The notes below the pieces were generated by a model, which saw only the letters and a program-made list of their open reading frames with translations, had not been told where the DNA came from and searched no databases. Both the position numbers and the translations under genes were made by a program. Shown in pieces: positions 5,672-12,284 of a stretch of 12,284 bases of DNA. How positions within the stretch are numbered: position 1 is the first letter of the stretch; the number at the start of each line of letters is the position of its first letter. Source of the DNA: Nitrosopumilaceae archaeon (GTDB lineage: Archaea > Thermoproteota > Nitrososphaeria > Nitrososphaerales > Nitrosopumilaceae); contig JAGWAW010000064.1 in the NCBI GenBank assembly GCA_021296165.1, positions 1 through 12,284 on the forward strand, given 5' to 3'.

Positions 5672-6826
5672 ATGATAGGCGTCGCCGGTGCGTGGCTGGT
5701 GCTACTGAGCAGTATGGCGCGCCACGTACGCCTGACACCGCGCCTAGAGATGGGCAGGGAGAATACGGAGACGCCCCTCGTGTCGGTGATACTGCCGGCC
5801 CGCAACGAGGAGGCATACATAGGCAGGTGCCTCCGGACCCTCTCAGATCAGGACTACCCCGAGTACGAGGTCGTCACCGTCGACGACTCCTCGGGGGACT
5901 CCACCGGCGAGATCATACGAAAGTGCGCCGCAGCCGATCCCCGCATCGTACCGGTGGCGGCGCGGCCCAAGCCCGACGGATGGATGGGAAAGAATTGGGC
6001 CTGCATGGAGGGATACGCCAAGGCGAGAGGCCAGCTGCTGCTCTTCACCGACGCGGACACCGCCTTTGCACCCGGCGTAATCTCCGCGGCGGTCCACTGC
6101 CTGCTCTCCGACCGGCTGGACGCGCTGACTGCCATCCCCCGCATCCGGGCCAACGACTTTCTTACCAGAGTCACCCTGCCGGTACTCTCGACGTTCCTGC
6201 ACACGCGGTTCTCGGCCCTCCGGGTGAACGACCCCAAGAAGAAGACCGGGTACTTCTTCGGGAGCTTCTTCATGATGCCCCGGGAAGTGTATGAGGCGGT
6301 TGGCACCCACGAGGGCGTGCGCCACGAGATCATAGAGGACGGGGCCCTAGGCAGGAAGGTCAAGGAGGCCGGGTACCGGCTCAAGATGGTGCTGGCCGAC
6401 GACCACATCGATGCGGTGTGGGCGCGGGACGGCCACACTCTCTGGAACGGCCTCAAGAGACTGATAGTGCCGCTGTACCTCCAGAGCGCCGGCATTACGG
6501 CGGGCATCTTGGCCGCCGTCGCGTTCCTGCTGTTCCTGCCCTTCCCGCTGGCGGCATACTCTGCAGTGTGGAACGCAGGCCTGTCGTCCACGGTGCTGGC
6601 GGCAGCGTCGTCGTCGGCATCCCTCCTGGCGCTCTGCGGGGCCGCCGCCGAGACGCGCATACTCCGCATCGGACTGCCGCACTGTCTGGCCTGCCCGCTG
6701 GGCGGCGCCGTCATAACCGCCGGATTCCTGGTCGGGGCCCTCCGCGCCCGCGGGAGCAACTCGGTATCATGGAGGGGGAGAATGTACACGCTCAGTGACT
6801 TCTCCCACAGGTTCATAGACGTGTAG
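5672..6826 (+). CDS. Membrane-bound family 2 glycosyltransferase
   Basis: Inverting GT2 enzyme, 384 residues. An N-terminal hydrophobic segment (1-15) is followed by the GT-A domain: VSVILPARNEE (37-47), VVTVDDSSGDST (67-78), the metal-binding DAD (127-129) in LLLFTDADT, and the acidic pair IIEDGALGRKV (220-230) that supplies the catalytic base in this family. Three or four C-terminal membrane segments follow (about 274-372). The DGWMGKNWACMEGYAKARG block (102-120) resembles the CrtQ/hopanoid-type GT2 branch, which works on hydrophobic lipid acceptors. The sugar and acceptor cannot be told from sequence; S-layer, lipid or carotenoid glycosylation are all open. It lies 28 bp after the SRPBCC gene. 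ATG 5672 is the only usual start codon before the hydrophobic segment. Confidence 0.85.
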   Translation: MIGVAGAWLVLLSSMARHVRLTPRLEMGRENTETPLVSVILPARNEEAYIGRCLRTLSDQDYPEYEVVTVDDSSGDSTGEIIRKCAAADPRIVPVAARPKPDGWMGKNWACMEGYAKARGQLLLFTDADTAFAPGVISAAVHCLLSDRLDALTAIPRIRANDFLTRVTLPVLSTFLHTRFSALRVNDPKKKTGYFFGSFFMMPREVYEAVGTHEGVRHEIIEDGALGRKVKEAGYRLKMVLADDHIDAVWARDGHTLWNGLKRLIVPLYLQSAGITAGILAAVAFLLFLPFPLAAYSAVWNAGLSSTVLAAASSSASLLALCGAAAETRILRIGLPHCLACPLGGAVITAGFLVGALRARGSNSVSWRGRMYTLSDFSHRFIDV

Positions 6827-6875
6827 CGGCGCAAGTCCGGAAGATACGGTGCGGGTACCCCCTCCCCCTCTCAAC

Positions 6876-6882
6876 ACATTTA
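6876..6882 (+). promoter_or_regulatory. Possible TATA-like box of the HtrA gene
   Basis: ACATTTA centred about 27 bp before the GTG at 6906. It is a poor match to a TATA box, but the spacing is the one seen at the other genes of this window. Confidence 0.35.
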
Positions 6883-6905
6883 CAGGACTGCCCCGGTGGC
6901 GGGGC

Positions 6906-8048
6906 GTGGTCAATTCGGGAGCCATGATCGGTGGCGGGGCGGCTGCGCTGGCCGTCGCCATACTGGTGGCCGTGCTGGCCATGCAGGGAATGTCCGTAGA
7001 GCCCGCCGCCGAGCCGGTGGTGGAGCCGGCAGCCGAGACGGCACTGGAGGCCGAGTCGGCACATTCCCAGATCAGCCTGGTCGAGATATTCGAGATGTCC
7101 GAGGCGGGCGTGGTCCGGATCACCGTCCATAGAAACGAGACGGTCAGCGAACCGGGAAGCATGGGATCCGGCATAGTGTTCAACAAGATGGGCCATATAG
7201 TCACCAACGCCCACGTCATAGAGGACGCCATCAGGACCGAGGTGACGTTCCTGGACGGCAGGGCCTACAAGGCCGAGATAGTAGGGGCCGATATGCACAC
7301 GGACCTGGCGGTGGTGAAGGTGGACGCGGATCCCGAACTCCTGATGCCCTTGCAGATTGGCGACTCGGGCACCCTCAGGGTTGGGGAGGATGTGGCGGCC
7401 ATAGGCAATCCCTTCGGACTGTCCGGCTCGATGACATCCGGAATAGTGAGTCAGCTGGACAGGCGGCTCCCCGTGGAGGAGACGGGTTTCTCCATACCCG
7501 ACGTGATACAGACCGACGCGGCCATAAACCCCGGCAACTCGGGCGGGCCGCTCCTCAACATGAGGGGCGAGGTCGTCGGCGTGAATACCGCCATAACGAC
7601 ATCCACCGGCCAGTTCGCCGGCGTGGGCTTTGCCATACCCTCCCAGACGGTGGTCAAGATAGTTCCCTCGCTCATAGCCGACGGCGGGTACGACCATCCG
7701 TGGATCGGCGTCTCTGGGAGAGACATAGATCCGGCGTTGGCCGACGCGCTGAACCTGACCGACACCCGTGGATTCCTGATAATATTGGTGGTAGACGACA
7801 GCCCCGCCTCCAAGGCAGGCCTTATAGGATCCAACCAAACCATACAGCACGACGGCCAGGACTACACCGTGGGCGGAGACATCATAATAGCAGTAGACGA
7901 CATAGAGGTCCGGAAGATATCAGACATCCTGCTGCACCTGCAGAGGTCAAAAGCCGTGGGGGACGAGATGCGCATACAGCTGCTCCGGGACGGCGGGGTG
8001 GTGGATACCGTGCTGGTCCTGGAGAAGCGCCCCGACCGCTTCGATTAA
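6906..8048 (+). CDS. HtrA/DegP-family membrane-anchored serine protease with one PDZ domain
   Basis: Envelope quality-control protease of family S1C. Counting from the GTG at 6906 (380 residues), an N-terminal hydrophobic anchor (about 7-27) is followed by an Ala/Pro/Glu-rich linker and the trypsin-like domain. The catalytic triad is His103 (TNAHVIED), Asp133 (HTDLAVVKV) and Ser212 (NPGNSGGPL). A single PDZ domain follows (about 265-375) with the usual GFLIILVVDDSPASKAGL and GGDIIIAVDD elements. Archaeal proteins of this kind sit on the outer face of the membrane. Start choice is uncertain: GTG 6849 gives 399 residues with a Pro-rich lead, ATG 6924 gives 374; GTG 6906 is preferred for promoter spacing and because it leaves a short lead before the anchor. 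It is 22 bp (from the first GTG) to 79 bp after the glycosyltransferase. Confidence 0.93.
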   Translation: MVNSGAMIGGGAAALAVAILVAVLAMQGMSVEPAAEPVVEPAAETALEAESAHSQISLVEIFEMSEAGVVRITVHRNETVSEPGSMGSGIVFNKMGHIVTNAHVIEDAIRTEVTFLDGRAYKAEIVGADMHTDLAVVKVDADPELLMPLQIGDSGTLRVGEDVAAIGNPFGLSGSMTSGIVSQLDRRLPVEETGFSIPDVIQTDAAINPGNSGGPLLNMRGEVVGVNTAITTSTGQFAGVGFAIPSQTVVKIVPSLIADGGYDHPWIGVSGRDIDPALADALNLTDTRGFLIILVVDDSPASKAGLIGSNQTIQHDGQDYTVGGDIIIAVDDIEVRKISDILLHLQRSKAVGDEMRIQLLRDGGVVDTVLVLEKRPDRFD

Positions 8049-8073
8049 GATATGGCATCCTGGCAGGGTATTA

Positions 8074-8090
8074 CAGCCGACGGTCGGCTG
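8074..8090. repeat. Perfect 8-bp inverted repeat after the HtrA gene
   Basis: CAGCCGAC and GTCGGCTG flank a single G, forming a 17-bp palindrome 26 bp past the HtrA stop. With a one-base centre it cannot form a normal RNA loop without opening pairs, so it may be a protein-binding site rather than a terminator. In the rest of the 175 bp gap before cofG, a doubled CCGCGG (8160-8172) lies about 22 bp upstream of the cofG TATA box. Nothing else is visible. Confidence 0.5.
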
Positions 8091-8193
8091 CATGCGGGGG
8101 CCTGCCGCCGCAGTCCGAAGCGATACATGTGCGCGTCTTCAGGCACGCCCCATCACTCCCCGCGGGCCGCGGATGCGGCATATGGCATTCAGG

Positions 8194-8201
8194 ATTAAAT
8201 A
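8194..8201 (+). promoter_or_regulatory. TATA box of cofGH
   Basis: ATTAAATA centred 26 bp before the TTG at 8224. It supports TTG as a leaderless start of cofG. Confidence 0.65.
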
Positions 8202-8223
8202 GAATGGCGCCGGCGGCTACGCG

Positions 8224-9390
8224 TTGAGCAGGCTGGCGCTGGACTCCGAGTCCCCCGAACGCACATGCGACGGCGAGCCGTCCGTTGACGACCTCCTCAG
8301 GACATACCGGAAGGCCCTGGCCGACCCCGCCGAGCTCTTTGCGGCCGCCACGCGCCTGAGAGACACCCTCAAGGGCAGGACCATCACCTTCTCCAAAAAG
8401 GCGTTCTTCAACGTGGTAAACCTGTGCAGCGACACGTGCACGTACTGCACCTACAAGTCCGAGCCCTCCCAGGCCAAACTCTCCATGATGGACACAGACG
8501 CGACAGATGCCATGATACGCGCCGCCCGCAGGTGCGGCTGCGTGGAGGCGCTGCTGGTGACCGGCGAGCGGCCCGAGGCCAGATACCCCCAGGCCCGGGA
8601 CTGGCTCAAACGCGAGGGGTTCTCATCCACTCCCGAATACCTGGCGGACATATCGGAGCGGTGCCTGGATGCGGGGCTCTTTCCCCACACCAACGCCGGA
8701 AACCTGAAACCAGCCGAGATGCGGCTGCTGGCCCGGACCAACGCGTCCCTGGGGCTGATGCTGGAGAGCTCCAGCGACCGGTTGGGAGCGGACGGCATGC
8801 CCCACCGCCTGGCCCCCAGCAAGATTCCCGCCCGGCGCATCGGCGTTCTGGAGGAGGCCGGAAGGCTGGGCATTCCCATGACCACCGGAATATTGGTGGG
8901 TATAGGCGAGACCGCCCGCGAGGCCGTCGAGTCGCTGCTGGCCATAAGGGAGGTGCACCGGAGGCATGGCCACATACAGGAGGTCATACTGCAGAATTTT
9001 GCCCCCAAGCTTGACACGGCCATGAGGGGCCATCCGGCGGCCGGCGGGCGCCCGTTCATGGTGCTGGTGGCCCTCGCCAGGGTCATAATGCCGCACATGA
9101 ACATACAGGTACCGCCCAACCTCTCTCTGCACTCGTACCGCGGCCACATCCGGGCCGGGATAAACGACTGGGGCGGCATCTCCCCGCTGACGCCGGACTA
9201 CGTCAACCCCGAGCTCCCGTGGCCGGCCATACCGGACGTGGAGGCCGGGTGCCGCGACATGGGGTACCGCCTGGCGTGCAGGTTTCCCGTGTATCCGGAG
9301 TTCATGCACATGGCAGACCGGCGCATCACCGACAGGATGGCGGCCGTCTCAGACGGCCACGGGCTGGTGGAGGAGGGGCGTTGGCGCTGA
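8224..9390 (+). CDS. cofG: FO synthase subunit 1 (7,8-didemethyl-8-hydroxy-5-deazariboflavin synthase)
   Basis: Radical-SAM enzyme that, with CofH, builds FO, the deazaflavin core of coenzyme F420, from a tyrosine-derived adduct and the ribityl-diaminouracil precursor. The 388-residue product has the cluster motif C68-x3-C72-x2-C75 (NLCSDTCTYC), followed by CofG landmarks: SEPSQAKLSMM, LLVTGERPEARYPQAR, FPHTNAGNL, LGLMLESSSDRL, GIPMTTGILVGIGET, ILQNFAPKLDTAM and GGISPLTPDYVNPELPWP. Length and order are those of stand-alone archaeal CofG. The start is TTG 8224, supported by TATA spacing; no in-frame ATG precedes the radical-SAM core at a sensible place. It overlaps cofH by ten bases, which suggests coupled translation. 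Confidence 0.95.
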   Translation: MSRLALDSESPERTCDGEPSVDDLLRTYRKALADPAELFAAATRLRDTLKGRTITFSKKAFFNVVNLCSDTCTYCTYKSEPSQAKLSMMDTDATDAMIRAARRCGCVEALLVTGERPEARYPQARDWLKREGFSSTPEYLADISERCLDAGLFPHTNAGNLKPAEMRLLARTNASLGLMLESSSDRLGADGMPHRLAPSKIPARRIGVLEEAGRLGIPMTTGILVGIGETAREAVESLLAIREVHRRHGHIQEVILQNFAPKLDTAMRGHPAAGGRPFMVLVALARVIMPHMNIQVPPNLSLHSYRGHIRAGINDWGGISPLTPDYVNPELPWPAIPDVEAGCRDMGYRLACRFPVYPEFMHMADRRITDRMAAVSDGHGLVEEGRWR

Positions 9391-10634
9391 CCTCGCGCGT
9401 CGACGCCATGTTCCGGGAGGCAGACCCTGCCATAGCGGCCATACTGGAGAGGGCCCTCTCCGGCGGGGAGATAAGCGTGGAGGAAGGCATCAAGATGTAC
9501 TCGGCCCGAGGCGTATCGTTCCACCTAGCGGGGACGGTCGCCGACGAGATCCGCCGGCGCAAGGTGGGGGACACCGTAACATACGTGGTCAATCGCAACA
9601 TCAACTTCACCAACGTGTGCATCAAGCAGTGCGGGTTCTGCGCCTTCAGCAGGGACTTTAGGGAGGGGGAGGGATACATCCTGCCCACACCGGAGATAGT
9701 CCGAAGGGCCAAGGAGGCCCACCGCCTGGGAGCCACCGAGGTGTGCATACAGGCCGGGCTGCCGCCGGACATGGATCCGGACACCTACGAGAACATATGC
9801 CGGGCCATAAAGGGCGAGATGCCCGACATCCACATACACGGGTTCTCTCCAGAAGAGGTGCTGTACGGGGCCCAGAGATCAAAGACCACCATACGCGAGT
9901 ACCTGGCGCGGCTCAAGGAGGCCGGCGTGGACACCCTGCCGGGCACATCCGCGGAGATACTCGACCAGTCTCTCCGGGACACGATATCCCCCGGGAGGAT
10001 CACCGTACAGGACTGGAAGGAGGTCATACGGACCGCCCACTCCCTGGGCATAAGGACCACCGCCACCATGATGTTCGGACACATGGAGAGCATACCCCAG
10101 CGGGTGCGGCACCTCAAGACCATCTGCGACATCCAGAAGGAGACCGGCGGCTTTACCGAGTTTGTACCGCTGAATTTCATAGCCGAGGAGGCCCCCATGT
10201 ACCGGCTCGGGCTGCATCCTGCCATCAAGAGCGGTGCAGGCGGCCCAGACATCCTGCTGACGCACGCCATATCCAGGATAATGCTGCACAACATAGACAA
10301 CCTGCAGATGTCCTGGGTCAAGGAGGGGGACAGGATGTCCCAGCTGCTGCTGATGTGGGGGGCCAACGACTTTGGTGGCACCCTCATAAACGAGAGCATA
10401 TCGACGGCGGCCGGGGCGCGGCACGGCCAGCTGCTGACGCCGTCCCGCATACGCGCCCTTATACTGGAGGCGGGGCGCCGCCCCGCCGAGCGCACCACCA
10501 CATATGGCATAAGGCGCCGCTTTGACACGGCGGATGCGGCCGATCCGCTGGACGCGGCGGATCCGGGCGCTTTTGGCTCGTACGCCCAGCTAATCAAGAT
10601 AGACAGGTTCAGGTACTCCAACCCCCGGGGCTGA
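9381..10634 (+). CDS. cofH: FO synthase subunit 2 (5-amino-6-(D-ribitylamino)uracil--L-tyrosine 4-hydroxyphenyl transferase)
   Basis: Radical-SAM partner of CofG; it joins a 4-hydroxybenzyl-type fragment of tyrosine to ribityl-diaminouracil. From TTG 9381 the product has 417 residues, with cluster motif C80-x3-C84-x2-C87 (NVCIKQCGFC) and CofH landmarks ILPTPEIVRRAKEA, ATEVCIQAGLPPD, IHIHGFSPEEV, DTLPGTSAEIL, TATMMFGHME, FVPLNFI and GANDFGGTLINESIS. The start lies inside the end of cofG; GGAGG (within 9369-9376) lies a few bases upstream and could act as a ribosome binding site, although those bases also code for CofG. ATG 9408 is a less likely start. Near the C-terminus a DAADP motif occurs twice in a low-complexity Asp/Ala stretch (about 387-396), probably lineage-specific. 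Confidence 0.95.
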   Translation: MALTSRVDAMFREADPAIAAILERALSGGEISVEEGIKMYSARGVSFHLAGTVADEIRRRKVGDTVTYVVNRNINFTNVCIKQCGFCAFSRDFREGEGYILPTPEIVRRAKEAHRLGATEVCIQAGLPPDMDPDTYENICRAIKGEMPDIHIHGFSPEEVLYGAQRSKTTIREYLARLKEAGVDTLPGTSAEILDQSLRDTISPGRITVQDWKEVIRTAHSLGIRTTATMMFGHMESIPQRVRHLKTICDIQKETGGFTEFVPLNFIAEEAPMYRLGLHPAIKSGAGGPDILLTHAISRIMLHNIDNLQMSWVKEGDRMSQLLLMWGANDFGGTLINESISTAAGARHGQLLTPSRIRALILEAGRRPAERTTTYGIRRRFDTADAADPLDAADPGAFGSYAQLIKIDRFRYSNPRG

Positions 10635-10638
10635 CGGG

Positions 10639-10658
10639 GGACAAATCGGATTCTGTCC
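10639..10658 (+). terminator. Small hairpin just after cofH
   Basis: GGACA (10639-10643) can pair with TGTCC (10654-10658) around a ten-base loop, five bases past the cofH stop. No T-run follows, so a terminator role is only a guess. Confidence 0.25.
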
Positions 10659-10697
10659 GTAACGCGCGATCTGGAACCTGCGCGGCCGGCTAGGATG

Positions 10698-10735
10698 CGC
10701 GTCCGGGCGCCGGCTACAAGGAACGGCCGGACGCG
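10698..10735. repeat. 9-bp inverted repeat between cofH and nirK
   Basis: CGCGTCCGG (10698-10706) is complementary to CCGGACGCG (10727-10735) with a 20-base spacer. It lies in the 155 bp convergent gap between cofH and the NirK-like gene. GC-rich DNA yields such matches by chance fairly often. No reading frame or known RNA is seen in the gap. Confidence 0.4.
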
Positions 10736-10773
10736 GCTTCGCGCCGAACATGCAGCCGGTGCCGCCAGGACAC

Positions 10774-10783
10774 AAACAAAAAA
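10774..10783 (-). terminator. T-rich terminator of the NirK-like gene
   Basis: TTTTTTGTTT on the minus strand begins about six bases after the stop codon. Nine Ts in ten bases is the sort of signal that releases archaeal RNA polymerase. Confidence 0.6.
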
Positions 10784-10789
10784 TTCAGG

Positions 10790-12166
10790 TCAGCACAGCC
10801 CGATGGCTCCGCAGAGGCTCTGGAATGGTACGGCGCCTTCCCGCTGTTTTGCGGCCGCCGCCTCGTCGGTATACAGCCCGTGCAGGTTGAGCATGGGGTG
10901 CGCAATGCTGTTCATTCCCATCGGGGGAACTGCATCGCTGGGGTTTCCCAGCGCGTACGCGTAGGATGGCACCGGGGAGTCTATTATGCCGGCGGCTATC
11001 AGACTGTCGTTTAGGCCAAAGGGATCTCCCGCCACAAAGACGGTCGCGGCGCCGCTGTATATGGCGGCATAGTCGTGGTTGACCGCCGCATAAGTGCCCG
11101 GCTCATCAAATACTATATCTACGATCATGTTCTGCGAGCCCCCCAGCATCCACGTCTCGGTCGCCTTGGACTGGAGCACGCCGCCCTGGACTACCCTGTC
11201 CAGTATCTCTCCCACTATATGGAAGAACAGCGGCTCGTTGCCCTGATTCTCCACGAAGATCCGGACGTGCTGGCCCGTCTCCACGTATAGCGGCTGGGAC
11301 TGGTACTGCTTTCTGTCAAGCCCGTTCCAGGGCTGTAGCACGAATATGTTGCGGTTCTCGTCGCCGTTGACTGCCCTGTTGAGCACCTCGTTTGGCACGT
11401 ACCCATATTGCATACCGTTGACCACCGTGGCGGTGGTGTCGTGGTCGAGCATTGCAATCATGTTGTACCCTCCCGCGTCGGTCAGATAGAGCTGGTTGTA
11501 CTGCAGCTGGAACTCCAGCGCGTCGGGCGGGTATGTTGTCTGCTGTACAGTAACCATGCCGTTTACCACCGCAGTCTTCTCCACCACCAGCTCGTCGTAG
11601 CCGTTGAGGGGGTCCACTATTGCTACACCATACATGCCGGAGAGGACGTGCTGGTCCATCGCCGCCAGGTCTACTCCGGAGCAGTGGTACTTGAAGACGC
11701 CGGGAACCTCCGCGATATAGCAGTAGGTCCTCGATTCGCCCGGATTTATGGAACCAAAGTTGGCCGACGACATTTGCGACGCATGCATGTCGTTGCCGTG
11801 GGGAACGCCCTCGTCCGCCGGTATGGCAAGCGTCATCTTCACCACATCTCCCTGGGTCACCCTGAGGGTCGGTCCGGGCACTTGGCCGCTGAAGGTCATG
11901 GCCTGGTACGTCTTGCCACCCATTATGGGCAGCTCTACAGACTGGCCGGTCAGGTTGAACTCCACCACGTTGCGTCCGGTCGTGTCCATGCCACAGCTGG
12001 TCTCGGCAAATGCCTCGGACATCACCAGATTGAGCCCCCCCATGGCGCGTACTTGCTCATATATCGAATCGCTGGCGCCTGTTTGGGACTGCACGTAGCT
12101 GCCGCTCAACAGTGCTGCGCCCACCACAGAGACCGCCGCGATTGTCAGGAGCATGTGTTTTTTCAT
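10790..12166 (-). CDS. nirK: Secreted NirK-like two-domain copper oxidase / nitrite reductase
   Basis: Probable copper nitrite reductase of ammonia-oxidising archaea, acting outside the membrane. The 458-residue product begins with a signal peptide or anchor (MKKHMLL then a hydrophobic run to about 24). Two cupredoxin domains follow. Type-1 copper ligands are H123, C162, H173 and M178; type-2 ligands are H128, H161 and H364. The active-site pair D126 and H316 matches the NirK Asp/His pair that handles protons. The HGNDMH spacing is exactly that of NirK, but the C162-H173 loop is two residues longer than the usual one and lacks its P-P-G-M-V-P-W sequence. About 78 further residues follow domain 2, including two Cys near the end. 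ATG 12166 is chosen from the TATA spacing; the in-frame ATG at 12187 abuts that element. Substrate preference in archaea is not settled. Confidence 0.88.
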   Translation of the reverse strand: MKKHMLLTIAAVSVVGAALLSGSYVQSQTGASDSIYEQVRAMGGLNLVMSEAFAETSCGMDTTGRNVVEFNLTGQSVELPIMGGKTYQAMTFSGQVPGPTLRVTQGDVVKMTLAIPADEGVPHGNDMHASQMSSANFGSINPGESRTYCYIAEVPGVFKYHCSGVDLAAMDQHVLSGMYGVAIVDPLNGYDELVVEKTAVVNGMVTVQQTTYPPDALEFQLQYNQLYLTDAGGYNMIAMLDHDTTATVVNGMQYGYVPNEVLNRAVNGDENRNIFVLQPWNGLDRKQYQSQPLYVETGQHVRIFVENQGNEPLFFHIVGEILDRVVQGGVLQSKATETWMLGGSQNMIVDIVFDEPGTYAAVNHDYAAIYSGAATVFVAGDPFGLNDSLIAAGIIDSPVPSYAYALGNPSDAVPPMGMNSIAHPMLNLHGLYTDEAAAAKQREGAVPFQSLCGAIGLC

Positions 12167-12188
12167 TGCGGGGATGGGGGCGGCCATG

Positions 12189-12195
12189 TATATAA
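12189..12195 (-). promoter_or_regulatory. TATA box of the NirK-like gene
   Basis: TTATATA on the minus strand, centred 26 bp before ATG 12166, giving a leaderless start. It excludes ATG 12187. The remaining bases to the window end carry no feature I can support. Confidence 0.7.
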
Positions 12196-12284
12196 TCAGC
12201 ACGGATGCGTAGTGATGGCCATAAGGTTTGCAAAAAAACCCACAACACATACGCGCATACCGACAACCATCCTTGCCAAAGCTA

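Noticed and set aside
9219..9380. An upstream extension of the cofH frame inside cofG.
   Set aside because: The extra residues are Arg/Gly/His-rich shadow translation of cofG; CofH proteins begin close to the TTG at 9381.
10530..10566. Short repeated GC-rich units (DAADP coding) near the cofH end considered as a DNA repeat array.
   Set aside because: There are only two protein-level copies inside a coding region; this is low-complexity sequence rather than a CRISPR or tandem array.
10695..10964. A plus-strand frame of 89 codons across the cofH-nirK gap.
   Set aside because: It overlaps the end of the NirK-like gene, has no promoter at a suitable distance and shows no recognisable motif.

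Overview
The window looks like chromosomal DNA of a GC-rich ammonia-oxidising archaeon (Thaumarchaeota/Nitrososphaerota). The evidence is: an archaeal FtsY and prefoldin alpha pair, a tRNA-Leu(CAA) gene with a short intron at the canonical archaeal site, TATA boxes about 26 bp before start codons with no room for a leader, frequent ATA isoleucine codons despite high GC, a two-domain NirK-type copper oxidase, and deazaflavin (F420) genes. High GC together with this gene content suggests a Cenarchaeum symbiosum-like lineage. That assignment is inference from memory and was not tested by any search.

Layout. Minus strand 1-1532: pfdA then ftsY (cut by the window edge), one operon with a one-base gap. 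Plus strand 1669-2760: a membrane site-2-type metalloprotease (M50), whose 3' end overlaps a convergent minus-strand gene (2716-3825) resembling the LarA/DUF2088 nickel lactate racemase fold but apparently lacking its catalytic residues. Minus 3950-4246: a single OB-fold ssDNA-binding protein. Plus 4352-4451: intron-containing tRNA-Leu(CAA). Its 3' end faces a 39-codon C2H2 zinc-finger microprotein (minus 4453-4572) with one base between them. Minus 4719-5045: a stand-alone tRNA-binding OB domain of the MetRS-beta/CsaA type. Plus 5212-6826: an SRPBCC lipid-binding-like protein followed by a membrane GT2 glycosyltransferase. Plus 6906-8048: a membrane-anchored HtrA serine protease with one PDZ domain. 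Plus 8224-10634: cofG-cofH, the two radical-SAM halves of FO synthase for coenzyme F420. Minus 10790-12166: a secreted NirK-like copper protein converging on cofH.

How the genes relate. CofG and CofH act together on FO synthesis. FtsY (membrane targeting) and prefoldin (nascent-chain chaperone) both serve new proteins. M50 protease and HtrA are independent membrane or envelope proteolysis functions. SRPBCC and GT2 are co-transcribed and may share a lipid-like substrate, but this is a guess. Most transcription units begin with a TATA element centred about 24-27 bp from the chosen start codon, which I used to choose starts.

I see no mobile element, CRISPR array, prophage or obviously novel multi-gene system. 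The less explained items are the LarA-like protein, the C-terminal Pro/Glu tail on FtsY, the zinc-finger microprotein abutting the tRNA, the SRPBCC-GT2 pair and the altered type-1 copper loop in the NirK homologue. No gene-free stretch exceeds about 180 bases; what the larger gaps hold is given in the entries.
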